From Candidatus Nitrosopumilus sp. (GTDB lineage Archaea; Thermoproteota; Nitrososphaeria; Nitrososphaerales; Nitrosopumilaceae): 64,000 bases of DNA. The notes under the pieces are model-generated. The model was not told where the DNA came from and did not search any database. It saw only the letters and a program-made list of their open reading frames with translations. Numbering within the stretch: the first letter of the stretch is position 1; every line of letters starts with the position of its first letter. Both the position numbers and the translations under genes were made by a program. The stretch lies in assembly GCF_028278985.1 (NCBI RefSeq), contig NZ_JANQTA010000013.1:1-64000 (forward strand), in the 5' to 3' direction. Shown here piece after piece: positions 1-9,621 of the stretch.

Positions 1-66
1 CCTGTAACTTAGGAGGCTACCACGCTATCCATGTTTCGCGTCAAATTGACTCTGCGCCACAAGCCC
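1..66 (-). tRNA. tRNA-Arg(CCT), 3' part cut off by the window edge; D-loop carries an extra ~20 nt (intron-like)
   Basis: Reverse complement GGGCTTG-TG-GCGC-AG...GGATA-GCGT-G-GTAGC-CTCCTAA-GTTAC-AGG: acceptor 5' strand, D-stem GCGC/GCGT, anticodon stem GTAGC/GTTAC, anticodon CCT. Confidence 0.75.
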
Positions 67-90
67 AGCAAAAAAAACATTCTTAATTAT

Positions 91-801
91 TTAAGCGTAA
101 TCAAGATTTTCTTTAATTAATTTTGAAATATTATCCCAATCAGAATTTTTTTGTTCATTCCATTTTTCAAAGTATACAACATCCTTGAGTTCTAATCTTG
201 GTAACCATCCTGCAGTTTCAAGATCTGGCTTCTCTGCAAATTCGTCAACATAACCTAGACACAAGTATGCAACAGGAACAACATGTTCAGGTAATTCTAA
301 AACATCTTTCAAAGTATCATTTGATAAAATACTTACCCATCCTAATCCGATTCCTTCTGTTCTAGCTGCTAACCATAAGTTTTGAATTGCACAACATACA
401 CTGTATAATCCAGCCTCAGGAATACTTGAGCGACCTATAACAAATGGACCAAATTTTGATGGATCATATGTAACACAGAGATTTACAGGAGATTCTAAAA
501 TTCCTTCTAGTTTGAATGAAAGATATTTTGATTTTTTTGGTTCTTCAACTAATTGTGATGAACGGTCTTTTTCTTTTTCAAATGATTCTTTAATTTTCTT
601 TTTAGTTTCAGAATTTTTGATTAAAATAAAATTCCAAGGTTGAGAAAATCCTACAGATGGAGCATGATGTGCTGCATTTAGAATTTTTGATAATTTTTCA
701 TCTTCTATAGCCTTTGAGACAAAATGAGATCTAACATCCCTTCTAGAATAGATTGCCTTGTAGAATCCATTTTTCTCACTTTCAGTAAAATCTTCAGTCA
801 A
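91..801 (-). CDS. bluB: BluB-like 5,6-dimethylbenzimidazole synthase (nitroreductase fold)
   Basis: YSRRDVRSHF, AAHHAPSVGFSQPWNFI, LEGILESPVNLCVTYD, IQNLWLAARTEGIGLGWVSI, VPVAYLCLGYV, AGWLPR match BluB. Confidence 0.85.
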   Translation of the reverse strand: MTEDFTESEKNGFYKAIYSRRDVRSHFVSKAIEDEKLSKILNAAHHAPSVGFSQPWNFILIKNSETKKKIKESFEKEKDRSSQLVEEPKKSKYLSFKLEGILESPVNLCVTYDPSKFGPFVIGRSSIPEAGLYSVCCAIQNLWLAARTEGIGLGWVSILSNDTLKDVLELPEHVVPVAYLCLGYVDEFAEKPDLETAGWLPRLELKDVVYFEKWNEQKNSDWDNISKLIKENLDYA

Positions 802-884
802 CTATTTCACGCCTTTTTCTCTTTTTATTCACTCTTTCTTTTGTTAAACGTTAATAATGCCAGTATCTAGTTTTGTACTTCAAT

Positions 885-958
885 GGGCCGGTAGTCTAGC
901 TGGTTAGGATACCGCCTCGACACGGCGGTGATCGTGAGTTCGAATCTCTCTCGGCCCA
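885..958 (+). tRNA. tRNA-Val(GAC)
   Basis: Acceptor GGGCCGG/TCGGCCC, D-stem GTCT/GGAT, anticodon stem CCGCC/GGCGG with loop TCGACAC, T-loop TTCGAAT, discriminator A; CCA not encoded. Confidence 0.85.
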
Positions 959-962
959 CTTT

Positions 963-1502
963 TTACTTTAATTCAGATTTGAATTCACTTTCAATGACAC
1001 TCCAAGAAGTTTCAGTTGTTAGACTTCCATCTGCCATGAAATTTGCGATTTCATTATTTATCATAGAATTGTATACTCCTGAATTTTCTTCAGACATACT
1101 AAGAACAAATGTACTTTTCAGAGGAACTGATGCTCCAGAATAAAAAATTGCTCTACCTGGTAGTGCTATATCTGCAGTAGAATATTGTCCTGAACCTAAT
1201 AATTCCCCATCTCCATAAAGCTGATAACCAATTTGTGAAACGGTAAATGTTTTCTCACTTGGATTTGTAACTAGAAAAGTTACATCAAATTTTGCTTGAT
1301 TTTTCAGAGAATTAACATCTCTTAATTCTATATTTACTAGTTCAATTTCAGCTTGCTCAAGCGATTCATTATCTAAACTTGCATAGTAAACAATTCCACC
1401 CATTAATCCTAAAACACCTGCAATTGCAGCATATACTGTCATTTTGCTTTGAAGTGCCATTTCAATGGTATCAGATTGTGTACAACTAAAAAAGGTTGTC
1501 AA
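963..1502 (-). CDS. Membrane-anchored LEA-14/WHy-like domain protein
   Basis: One N-terminal TM segment, then a beta-rich domain (FDVTFLVTNPSEKTFTVSQIGYQLYGDG); architecture as 29109..29663. Confidence 0.55.
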   Translation of the reverse strand: MTTFFSCTQSDTIEMALQSKMTVYAAIAGVLGLMGGIVYYASLDNESLEQAEIELVNIELRDVNSLKNQAKFDVTFLVTNPSEKTFTVSQIGYQLYGDGELLGSGQYSTADIALPGRAIFYSGASVPLKSTFVLSMSEENSGVYNSMINNEIANFMADGSLTTETSWSVIESEFKSELK

Positions 1503-1542
1503 GATCCAAATACATAATATTTGATTTGAAGTATCTTATTTC

Positions 1543-2040
1543 ATGGCTGCCATAGAACAGGCGATAATTACTTGGATTCATCTTGTTTCAGCAGCTATTT
1601 GGGTTGGTGGTTCGCTGTTTATTGGAATTGTATTTTCTCCAATTCTCAAAACCATGTCAAATTCTATTGAAGAAAGAATGCAAATAATGATTCGTGTAGG
1701 AAGACGATTTAACAAAATTGCTGTTCCTTCACTAATTATTTTGATGGCTACAGGACTTTATACATCACATCAGCTATTAAGTAAACCAGATATCCTAGTT
1801 GAAACTAGTTATGGAAATTTTCTAATCATAAAAATCATTTTAGTAATCTTACTTATCATCACATATGCAGTACATGTTAGAGTAATTCGAAAAGATGTAG
1901 AAGATAAAATCATGTCAAATAAAATGCCTGAAGAACAAATTCAAAAATTAAGAAAAAAAATTATCATTCTTGGTGAAGTCACAGTTGTCTTATCTGTAGC
2001 CATTTTGTTCTTTGCAGCGTTACTTGATGCTGGAGTATGA
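1543..2040 (+). CDS. CopD-like integral membrane protein
   Basis: Four hydrophobic segments, WIHLVSAAIWVGGSLF motif. Confidence 0.55.
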   Translation: MAAIEQAIITWIHLVSAAIWVGGSLFIGIVFSPILKTMSNSIEERMQIMIRVGRRFNKIAVPSLIILMATGLYTSHQLLSKPDILVETSYGNFLIIKIILVILLIITYAVHVRVIRKDVEDKIMSNKMPEEQIQKLRKKIIILGEVTVVLSVAILFFAALLDAGV

Positions 2041-3087
2041 TATTCCTTCTATAATCACTTGATAACCCTTTGGCAGTTTACCTATTCCGTATCTGCATCC
2101 AGTAATTTTTGATGTAACAAACAGATTTGTCTCTAAATGTGAAGTCATCTCTTTTACTTCAAAAGTTGTTTTTCCTGAGGCTAAACTAGCTGGTAATACG
2201 AGCATATCTGCTAGATTTTCATCTATAGCCGATGAATTTTCCAAAAATTTTTCTACATCAAAATCAAATTTTTTATTTTTTTTGTCAAATAATGAGTCTA
2301 TTCCAAAAATTGTTTTTTCATCAATACTGTATGCTAATAATGAAGAACCTGAATCGATTGCTTTCTCTTCTTTAATTTCTATATCAACTGTAAAATTTTC
2401 ATTTATTTTACTTTCAATTTTTTCAATTTCTTTTGAAATTAGTTCTAGAGGAATTTTTGAATATGTACACAAAATTGAAATGTCATTTGAAGTTCGTTTA
2501 GATAATGAAATTGAATTTACTTTAGAAGAAAAAACTTCTAACTCTACTTCCCCTTCCCCCTTTGGAAAATATCCTCTTTTTGTAATTTTTAATGAAAATT
2601 TTAAACCCATTCTTCTAAAAACTTCTTTCAAAATTTTTTCTGAATAATTAATAGTTGGACTCCACAAAACATCTGTTCCACCTCTAATTTTCACCTGTAA
2701 TTTTTCCTTGAGAACTACTGCAAGAGGAATAATTGTTTGTAAAATTAATGATATGCTTCCAGCAGTTCCTACATCTTCATTTAATTTTTGACTCTTGATG
2801 TCTTTTGGAATAAATTTTAATTCTGTTGATCCAATATAATTCCCAATTACCTCTGCATTTGAAATTTTTTGTAAAATTTTGATAGCTGTAATATGTTGTG
2901 GCTTAAGTCCAGAAACTTTTCTATACTTTCTAATATTTACAATATGTACTGGCTTTTTTGTAATACAAGATAATGTAGTTGCTGAACGAATAATTTGGCC
3001 TCCACCTTCTCCATGTCCACCATTAATTTCTACAAAATCCATATTTTTTTTGGAAAAACACCATTTATGATAGTTTTTTAAAAACAA
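2020..3087 (-). CDS. rtcA: RNA 3'-terminal phosphate cyclase
   Basis: INGGHGEGGGQIIRSATTLS; likely start MDFVEINGG inside the ORF. Confidence 0.88.
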   Translation of the reverse strand: MFLKNYHKWCFSKKNMDFVEINGGHGEGGGQIIRSATTLSCITKKPVHIVNIRKYRKVSGLKPQHITAIKILQKISNAEVIGNYIGSTELKFIPKDIKSQKLNEDVGTAGSISLILQTIIPLAVVLKEKLQVKIRGGTDVLWSPTINYSEKILKEVFRRMGLKFSLKITKRGYFPKGEGEVELEVFSSKVNSISLSKRTSNDISILCTYSKIPLELISKEIEKIESKINENFTVDIEIKEEKAIDSGSSLLAYSIDEKTIFGIDSLFDKKNKKFDFDVEKFLENSSAIDENLADMLVLPASLASGKTTFEVKEMTSHLETNLFVTSKITGCRYGIGKLPKGYQVIIEGISYSSIK

Positions 3088-3103
3088 TTTTCTTATGTAA
3101 AGT

Positions 3104-3598
3104 ATGGATGGTCTACTAATTGGAAGATTTCAGCCATTTCATCTTGGCCATCTTGATGCATTAAGATTTGCGCTTACAAAAGTTGAAAATTTATGGTTAG
3201 GTTTGGGAAGTTCTAACAAACCTATGGAGAAAAATAATCCATTTTCAGCTGAAGAAAGAAAACAAATGATTTTATCTTCTATTGATGATTCGTTGAAAGA
3301 AAAAATTTCAATCTATTTTATTCCTGATTTAGATAATCATGTAAAATGGATTGAAATGATAGACGATATCGTTCCCCAATTCAAAATTGTCTTTTCAAAT
3401 GATCCATTGACAGATCATCTGTATTCAAAAAGATCTGTTCAAGTTATTCCAATACCTTTTTTGAATCGAGATGATCTATCTGGAACAAATATTCGAGATT
3501 TGATTCTCAGCGATCAAAAATGGGAGCATTTAGTTCCTGAAGGAACAAAAAATTTCTTGATTCAAAATAGTGCCAAAGATCGTTTGAAAAATCTCTAA
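3104..3598 (+). CDS. nadM: Archaeal nicotinamide-nucleotide adenylyltransferase
   Basis: GLLIGRFQPFHLGHLDAL nucleotidyltransferase motif; SGTNIRDLIL. Confidence 0.85.
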   Translation: MDGLLIGRFQPFHLGHLDALRFALTKVENLWLGLGSSNKPMEKNNPFSAEERKQMILSSIDDSLKEKISIYFIPDLDNHVKWIEMIDDIVPQFKIVFSNDPLTDHLYSKRSVQVIPIPFLNRDDLSGTNIRDLILSDQKWEHLVPEGTKNFLIQNSAKDRLKNL

Positions 3599-3637
3599 TT
3601 ATAAATAAACCCCGCATACTACCCATTCTAGACAATC

Positions 3638-4783
3638 ATGGAATACCTTTCAATGCTTCCAGGCCCAACAAATGTACCTAATAGAGTAATGAGGGCAATG
3701 CTTGCACCAATCATTAACCATCGTAGTGATGATTTTGTAGAATTATACACTGACGTAGTAGACAAAACTCAACAAGTTTTTGAAACTAAAAATGATATTG
3801 TTGCACTATCAGCATCAGGAACTGGAGCAGTTGAAGCCGGCGTTGTAAATCTTGTAAAGAAAGGTGACAAAGTTATCATTCCTGTAAATGGTGAATTTAG
3901 TAATAGATTATCTCAATTAATTGAAGGCCAAGGTGCAAACGTTGTAAAACTTGAAACCCCACCAGGTCAAAATGCAACATTTGATCAAGTTAAAGAAGCA
4001 TTTGATAATAACAAAGATGTTAAAGCATTCTATGTAGTTCACAATGAAACATCAACCGGTACTATGGTAAATTATCTCGATAAAGTATCTGATTTGACTT
4101 CAAGAAATGACGCATTCTATGTAGTTGATTCCGTTTCCCTTTTGGGTGGAGCACCACTTCCAGTTGATAAATGGAATATTGATGTATGTATGACAGGTGC
4201 ACAGAAAGCAATCGCTGCACCTCCAGGAATCTCACCAATTTCTGTTAGTGCTAAAGCCAAAAAATACATGATAGAAAATCCTCCAAATACAATGTACTTC
4301 AATTTAGCAAGATACTTCAAATATTATGATGAAGAAAAACACACTCCCTTCACACCAGCATTACCATTACTCTATGCATATAGAGAAGCACTAGCAATTC
4401 TATTAGAAGAAGGATTACCAAATGTCTTTAACAGACACAAAATATGTTCTGATGCTTTGTATTCTGGTTTAAGTGCCATGGGTCTTTCACCATTTGCAAA
4501 AGAAGAAGATCGTTCAATTTCAATTGTTGCATTAAATTACTTGGATGGTCTTGAAGACAAGACATTTAGAAACACTCTTGCAAACAAATTCAAAGTTTTA
4601 GTTGCAGGTGGATTTGGAAATCTTAAAGGTAAAGTTTTCAGAGTTGGATGTATGGGTGAAGTAAGTCCATATCATGTTATGAGAACCATCTCTGCAATTT
4701 CATCAACCCTAGCAATGATGGGTTATGATATAGATGCTAAAGCAGGATTCAATGCTGCTGAAGAAAAACTCAAAGCTCTCTAA
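3638..4783 (+). CDS. Class V aminotransferase (serine/alanine-glyoxylate type)
   Basis: LPGPTNVPNRVMRAM, SGTGAVEAGVVNLV, VDSVSLLGGAPLPVDKWNIDVCMTGAQKAIAAPPG. Confidence 0.85.
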   Translation: MEYLSMLPGPTNVPNRVMRAMLAPIINHRSDDFVELYTDVVDKTQQVFETKNDIVALSASGTGAVEAGVVNLVKKGDKVIIPVNGEFSNRLSQLIEGQGANVVKLETPPGQNATFDQVKEAFDNNKDVKAFYVVHNETSTGTMVNYLDKVSDLTSRNDAFYVVDSVSLLGGAPLPVDKWNIDVCMTGAQKAIAAPPGISPISVSAKAKKYMIENPPNTMYFNLARYFKYYDEEKHTPFTPALPLLYAYREALAILLEEGLPNVFNRHKICSDALYSGLSAMGLSPFAKEEDRSISIVALNYLDGLEDKTFRNTLANKFKVLVAGGFGNLKGKVFRVGCMGEVSPYHVMRTISAISSTLAMMGYDIDAKAGFNAAEEKLKAL

Positions 4784-4824
4784 ATCCTGTTAACTTAATA
4801 TAAGGAAATTCGAGACCGATCACA

Positions 4825-5556
4825 TTGACTTTCGATAAAGGTTCACTTATCCTTGTAGATTACACTGCAAAAGTGAAAGATAGTGAGGAAGTATTTGACA
4901 CAACAATTGAAGAGGATGCAAAAAAACATTCAATTCATGAACAAAATGTCAAGTATCAACCAAAACTAGTTTCAATCGGCGAAGTATCTTATCCTGTTCT
5001 AAAAGGTCTTGATGAGGCATTAGCAAAAACTGCAGTTGGTGATAAACTAACAGTTGAAGTTACTCCTGACAAAGGATTTGGTGAACGTGATTCTGGCAAA
5101 GTTAGAATGATTCCTATTAGAAAATTGGGTGAAGATGCAGAGAAAGTTTCAGTTGGAGATACAATTGAAGTAGATAACAAAAGAGGAATTATTCGATTTA
5201 TCGGATCTGGAAGAGTTCAAGTAGATTACAATCACAGATACGCTGGAAAAACCATCCTCTTTGATGTTAACGTCATTAAATCACTTGATTCTCCAAATGA
5301 CAAAGTTGATGGAATTCTAAAAAATAGATTACCAGTTGAAGATTCTAAAATTTCATTTGATTTGAAAGATAAAGAAGCAAACATTTCAGTACCTGAAGAG
5401 ATTTTACGTGCTGATGGTTTACAAATCATGAAACACTTTATCCAACTTGATGTTTTCAAATTTGTTCCAACACTTGAAAAAGTAAGTTTTGTTGAGACAC
5501 ATGTCAACAAACAAACTCAAGAAAAGAAACCTGAAACAAAAGAAAAAGCTGCTTAA
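4825..5556 (+). CDS. FKBP-type peptidyl-prolyl isomerase (SlyD-like)
   Basis: LVDYTAKVKDSEEVFDTT...GLDEALAKTAVGDKLTVEVTPDKGFGERD; TTG start. Confidence 0.85.
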   Translation: MTFDKGSLILVDYTAKVKDSEEVFDTTIEEDAKKHSIHEQNVKYQPKLVSIGEVSYPVLKGLDEALAKTAVGDKLTVEVTPDKGFGERDSGKVRMIPIRKLGEDAEKVSVGDTIEVDNKRGIIRFIGSGRVQVDYNHRYAGKTILFDVNVIKSLDSPNDKVDGILKNRLPVEDSKISFDLKDKEANISVPEEILRADGLQIMKHFIQLDVFKFVPTLEKVSFVETHVNKQTQEKKPETKEKAA

Positions 5557-5558
5557 AC

Positions 5559-6623
5559 TTAGATTACTTTAGTACTCTTTGCAAGATTTTTTGCTTTGAT
5601 ATTTGTCATTTTAATTTCTTTTAATATTGTATATCTCTCAGGTCTAAGTTCTTGAGCAATTGTTAGTGCTTCTATTACCATATCTTCAGTTAATCCAATT
5701 TCTTTAGCAGTAGTTGGTGCTCCAACATTTTTTAATGTACTAACAATTTTTTTCCAATCTTGTCCTTGTAACTTTCCTATCAAAATGGAACCAATCCCAC
5801 ATTTTTCACCATGTAATCCAATTCCAGGTGCAATTTTATCAAGTGCATGTGAAAACAAATGTTCTGCACCAGAACATGGTCTACTGCTTCCTGCAATACA
5901 TGAAGCTACACCTGCACTGATTAATCCCTCTACAATGACTCTTGCATCTGGACCTTTTTTTGCAAATTCTGATGAATTTTCCATTACTATTTTGGCACTC
6001 ATCAAAGCCAAATCTGCTGCATATCTTCCATAGTACTCTTTTTTCTTTTCATGACCAAGTTGCCAATCTTTTACTGCGATAATATTTGCAATCAAATCTC
6101 CACATCCACTAGCAAGTAATTTTTTTGGTGCTTTTTTGATAATATCTATATCTACAAAAACTCCCATAGGTGCTGTTGCTACAATTGAATGCGGCTTGTC
6201 GCTTTTTACAGAAACAAATGGACTAGCCATTCCATCATGAGAAGCAGCAGTTGGCAAACTAACAAATGGTATTTCTAAATTATAAGAAATTAATTTTGCA
6301 GTATCAACAGACCTCCCACCTCCGATTCCAGCAATTAGATCTGCTTTGTCTTTTTTTACATTTTTTTGAATTTGGTTAAGTGATTCTATCTGGTTATCAA
6401 TTGAAGTATGCCAAACAAATTTAATTTTATTTGAGTTTAGAGATTTTTCTATTTTTTTCCTTAATACTTTCTGAACATTTGTTCCAGAAATCAACGAAAC
6501 TTTTTTTGGCTTGTTTAGAGTTTTCAAGAACTTTCCAAAATCAGCAATATTCTTTTCACCTATTTCAATGAGCCTGGGTAATTCCATTGTATGTGAATGC
6601 ATGCGATCTTGATTTTTTCTCAT
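5559..6623 (-). CDS. egsA: sn-glycerol-1-phosphate dehydrogenase
   Basis: GIGGGRSVDTAKLISY, SLPTAASHDGMASPFVS, HGEKCGIGS. Confidence 0.88.
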   Translation of the reverse strand: MRKNQDRMHSHTMELPRLIEIGEKNIADFGKFLKTLNKPKKVSLISGTNVQKVLRKKIEKSLNSNKIKFVWHTSIDNQIESLNQIQKNVKKDKADLIAGIGGGRSVDTAKLISYNLEIPFVSLPTAASHDGMASPFVSVKSDKPHSIVATAPMGVFVDIDIIKKAPKKLLASGCGDLIANIIAVKDWQLGHEKKKEYYGRYAADLALMSAKIVMENSSEFAKKGPDARVIVEGLISAGVASCIAGSSRPCSGAEHLFSHALDKIAPGIGLHGEKCGIGSILIGKLQGQDWKKIVSTLKNVGAPTTAKEIGLTEDMVIEALTIAQELRPERYTILKEIKMTNIKAKNLAKSTKVI

Positions 6624-6691
6624 TATTTATGATTTCAACGGATCAAAAAGTTATTTAAAAGGGTGACATGCCACTTACTTTATCTTAATAG

Positions 6692-7333
6692 GTGTATTTT
6701 TTGTCAAATAATGTCGAAGAAAAAATTCTGCACGGGACTACCACAGTAGGTATCAAAGCAAAAGACGGTATCGTCTTGTGTGCTGATATGAGAGCAAGCG
6801 CAGGCTATTTTATCGCAAACAACAATACTATGAAAATCCAAAAAATTGATCATCATGCTGGTTTAACCTTAGCCGGTGGTGTAGCTGATGCACAAAATAT
6901 TGTTGATATCTTACGTTATCATTCTAACTTACACAGAGTGGAAAAACAAGGACCCATCTCAATTCACTCTTTAGCAAGACTATGTTCGTTGATATTTCAT
7001 CAGAATAGAGGCTATCCATTTATGGCTGATATTTTGGTTGGCGGTTATGATGCACAAGGACCTGCATTGTTCAATATAGACATGTTCGGTTCAGTTGAAG
7101 AGAAATCATATGTAACAACAGGAAGTGGATCTCCAGTTGCTTATGGTTTACTTGAAGACGAATATAGAGCAGACCTTACTGTAGAAGAAGCAAAGAAAAT
7201 TGCTTTACGTGCAGTTAAAGCTGCTATTGTTAGAAATATTGGTACAGGCGATGGAATTAATGTCGCCATCATGGATAAAGACGGCTTCCGTCTTTTGACC
7301 GATGAGCAAAAGAAAGCTGTCATCGAACTTTAG
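6692..7333 (+). CDS. psmB: Proteasome beta subunit
   Basis: Propeptide-TTTVGIKAKDGIVLCADMRASAGYFIA; GTG start as called. Confidence 0.9.
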   Translation: MYFLSNNVEEKILHGTTTVGIKAKDGIVLCADMRASAGYFIANNNTMKIQKIDHHAGLTLAGGVADAQNIVDILRYHSNLHRVEKQGPISIHSLARLCSLIFHQNRGYPFMADILVGGYDAQGPALFNIDMFGSVEEKSYVTTGSGSPVAYGLLEDEYRADLTVEEAKKIALRAVKAAIVRNIGTGDGINVAIMDKDGFRLLTDEQKKAVIEL

Positions 7334-9278
7334 TGATTTAATGCAAAGAAAACAACCATCTAAAGAATTACCTTCTAGCCAAAATATAATGGCCACCATA
7401 CTGCAAAGTATTCCTAAAGAAGCTAGTGTTACAAAAATAGAATATGAAGGACCTAGAATTGCACTTTATACAAATTCTCCACGATACTTGATGGAAAATA
7501 ATGAAACAATCTCAAATCTTGTTAATGTAATTAAAAAAAGAATTGTAGTTCGAACCGATGAATCAATTCGTAAACCTGAAGATGAAGCTAGAAAAATTTT
7601 AGCAGACTGTGTTCCAAAAGATGCAAATCTACAAGGAACAATATTTGATACAGCCACTGGTGAGGTTTCAGTTGAAGCTAAACGACCCTGGTTATTGCAA
7701 AGAGATGCAAAAGAATTCAATCACGCAGAAATAACTGAGAAAATTGGATGGAAATTAAGAGTTAGAAAGGCTACTACAGTACCTTCCAGAACAATTCAAA
7801 CCATTAATGCTACACTCAAACAAGCCTCATCTGAGCGTAGTAAGCAGCTAAAACAAGTTGGAGATGAAATTTTTAGACCTAGATTATCACAAAGAACTGA
7901 AGTTTCATTATACACTCTAGGTGGATTTGGTCAAGTCGGGCGTTCCTCATTACTTCTTTCAACTCCAGAAAGTAAGATTTTGATAGATTGTGGAATTAAT
8001 CCAGGTGCTCGTTCTCCTATGGATGCATTTCCAAGATTAGATTCTCTGAATATGACATTAGATGAAATTGATGCAGTTGTAATTGGACATGCTCATTTAG
8101 ATCACACTGGCTTTTTACCAACACTTTGTAAATACGGATACAAAGGACCAATCTATTGTACTGAACCAACTTTACCAATGATGAACTTGATTCAGTTAGA
8201 TGCAATCAAAGTAGCAGCTGCACAAGGAAGAACTCCAATTTACTCTGAACGTGATGTAAAACAAATCATGAGACAAACAATTACGTTGCCTTATGGAACT
8301 GTAACTGATATTTCACCTGACATCAAATTAGTACTTGCAAATGCTGGACACATTTTGGGTTCTGCATTATGTCATTTCCATATTGGAAATGGTGATCACA
8401 ACTTTGTTTATTCGGGAGATATCAAATTTGGAAAAAGTATTTTGTTTGAAGCAGCTAGTTGGAATTTCCCAAGAGTTGAAACATTACTAATTGAAAGTAC
8501 TTATGGTCTTAAAGAAGACATTCAGCCTAGTAGACAAGAAGTTGAATCTGCTTTTATCAATGCTGTAAACAACACATTAGCAGATGGAGGTAAAGTTTTG
8601 ATTCCAATTCCAGCTGTTGGACGTGCACAAGAATTGATGATGGTAATTGATCATTACATGAAATCTGGTGAAATGATTGAAGCACCAGTATTTACAGAAG
8701 GAATGATTTCTGAGGCATCTGCAATTCATGAATCATATCCAGAATATTTAGCCAGGGAATTAAAACAAAAGATTCTTGAAACTGATGATAATCCATTTGA
8801 TTCTGAATATTTCACGAACATTGAGCACGCAGATGCAAGAGAAGAACCAATGAGAGAAGATTCGCCATGTATTATTTTAGCCACATCAGGTATGCTTGAA
8901 GGTGGGCCTGTCTTAGAATATTTCAAAAATATTGCACCTGATAAAAAGAGCAAAGTTTTGTTTGTATCTTATCAGGTAAATGGTACTCTTGGAAGACGAG
9001 TTTTAGATGGATCTAAACAAGTTTCAATGCTTGGAAAAGAAGGAAAGGTTGAAGTTGTCACAATTAATTGTGGAGTAGAAAAATTAGATGGATTCAGTGG
9101 TCACAGTGATTACAACCAACTGATGTCTTTTGTACAACGTCTCAGACCAAAACTAAGAAGAGTCTTAGTTAATCATGGTGAACGTAAGAAATCTGAAAAT
9201 CTTGCAATGAACATTAGACGTATGCACCGAGTTCCTGCACATTATCCTCAAATTCAAGAAGCAATAAAATTATTTTAG
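7302..9278 (+). CDS. aCPSF1/FttA-like KH-domain beta-CASP ribonuclease
   Basis: GHAHLDHTGFLP, YSGDIKFG, SGHSDYNQL, NHGE motifs after an N-terminal KH region; overlaps psmB by 32 nt. Confidence 0.9.
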   Translation: MSKRKLSSNFSDLMQRKQPSKELPSSQNIMATILQSIPKEASVTKIEYEGPRIALYTNSPRYLMENNETISNLVNVIKKRIVVRTDESIRKPEDEARKILADCVPKDANLQGTIFDTATGEVSVEAKRPWLLQRDAKEFNHAEITEKIGWKLRVRKATTVPSRTIQTINATLKQASSERSKQLKQVGDEIFRPRLSQRTEVSLYTLGGFGQVGRSSLLLSTPESKILIDCGINPGARSPMDAFPRLDSLNMTLDEIDAVVIGHAHLDHTGFLPTLCKYGYKGPIYCTEPTLPMMNLIQLDAIKVAAAQGRTPIYSERDVKQIMRQTITLPYGTVTDISPDIKLVLANAGHILGSALCHFHIGNGDHNFVYSGDIKFGKSILFEAASWNFPRVETLLIESTYGLKEDIQPSRQEVESAFINAVNNTLADGGKVLIPIPAVGRAQELMMVIDHYMKSGEMIEAPVFTEGMISEASAIHESYPEYLARELKQKILETDDNPFDSEYFTNIEHADAREEPMREDSPCIILATSGMLEGGPVLEYFKNIAPDKKSKVLFVSYQVNGTLGRRVLDGSKQVSMLGKEGKVEVVTINCGVEKLDGFSGHSDYNQLMSFVQRLRPKLRRVLVNHGERKKSENLAMNIRRMHRVPAHYPQIQEAIKLF

Positions 9279-9548
9279 ATCGTACTCTGGTTTCCAGATC
9301 TTTATACTAGATGGGGCTACGATGATTCTTTCTTCTCCTAATCTAGCTATGTCTGCACCAGCTGTTTTTGCAATAGAATACAATTCTTCAACCACTTTTC
9401 TGAGCTGCTCTACATCTTTTTGTGCCAGTGGTGTAACCCTGAGAATCAAAATCATATCTTTTTTGATATCCTCTTTGATTGAATGAACATCACTAACGTC
9501 TCTGATTGTAATTGCTTTCAGATATGTTGGATTTTCTTGTTTTTGCAT
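9270..9548 (-). CDS. SepF-like (DUF552) protein
   Basis: DVHSIKEDIKKDMILILRVTPLAQKDVEQLRKVVEELYSIAKTAGADIARLGEERIIVAPSSIKIW. Confidence 0.7.
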   Translation of the reverse strand: MQKQENPTYLKAITIRDVSDVHSIKEDIKKDMILILRVTPLAQKDVEQLRKVVEELYSIAKTAGADIARLGEERIIVAPSSIKIWKPEYDLK

Positions 9549-9621
9549 TCTATTTCGAAATGCGATCTACTTCCTCAAAAACTCTTCCTTAGTTTTAACT
9601 AATTTTTTTAAAATTTCACGC

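Noticed and set aside
928-1143. ORF on + strand
   Set aside because: Antisense to the better supported 963..1502 and overlaps the tRNA
2282-3070. ORFs on + strand inside rtcA
   Set aside because: Shadow ORFs of the conserved RtcA frame
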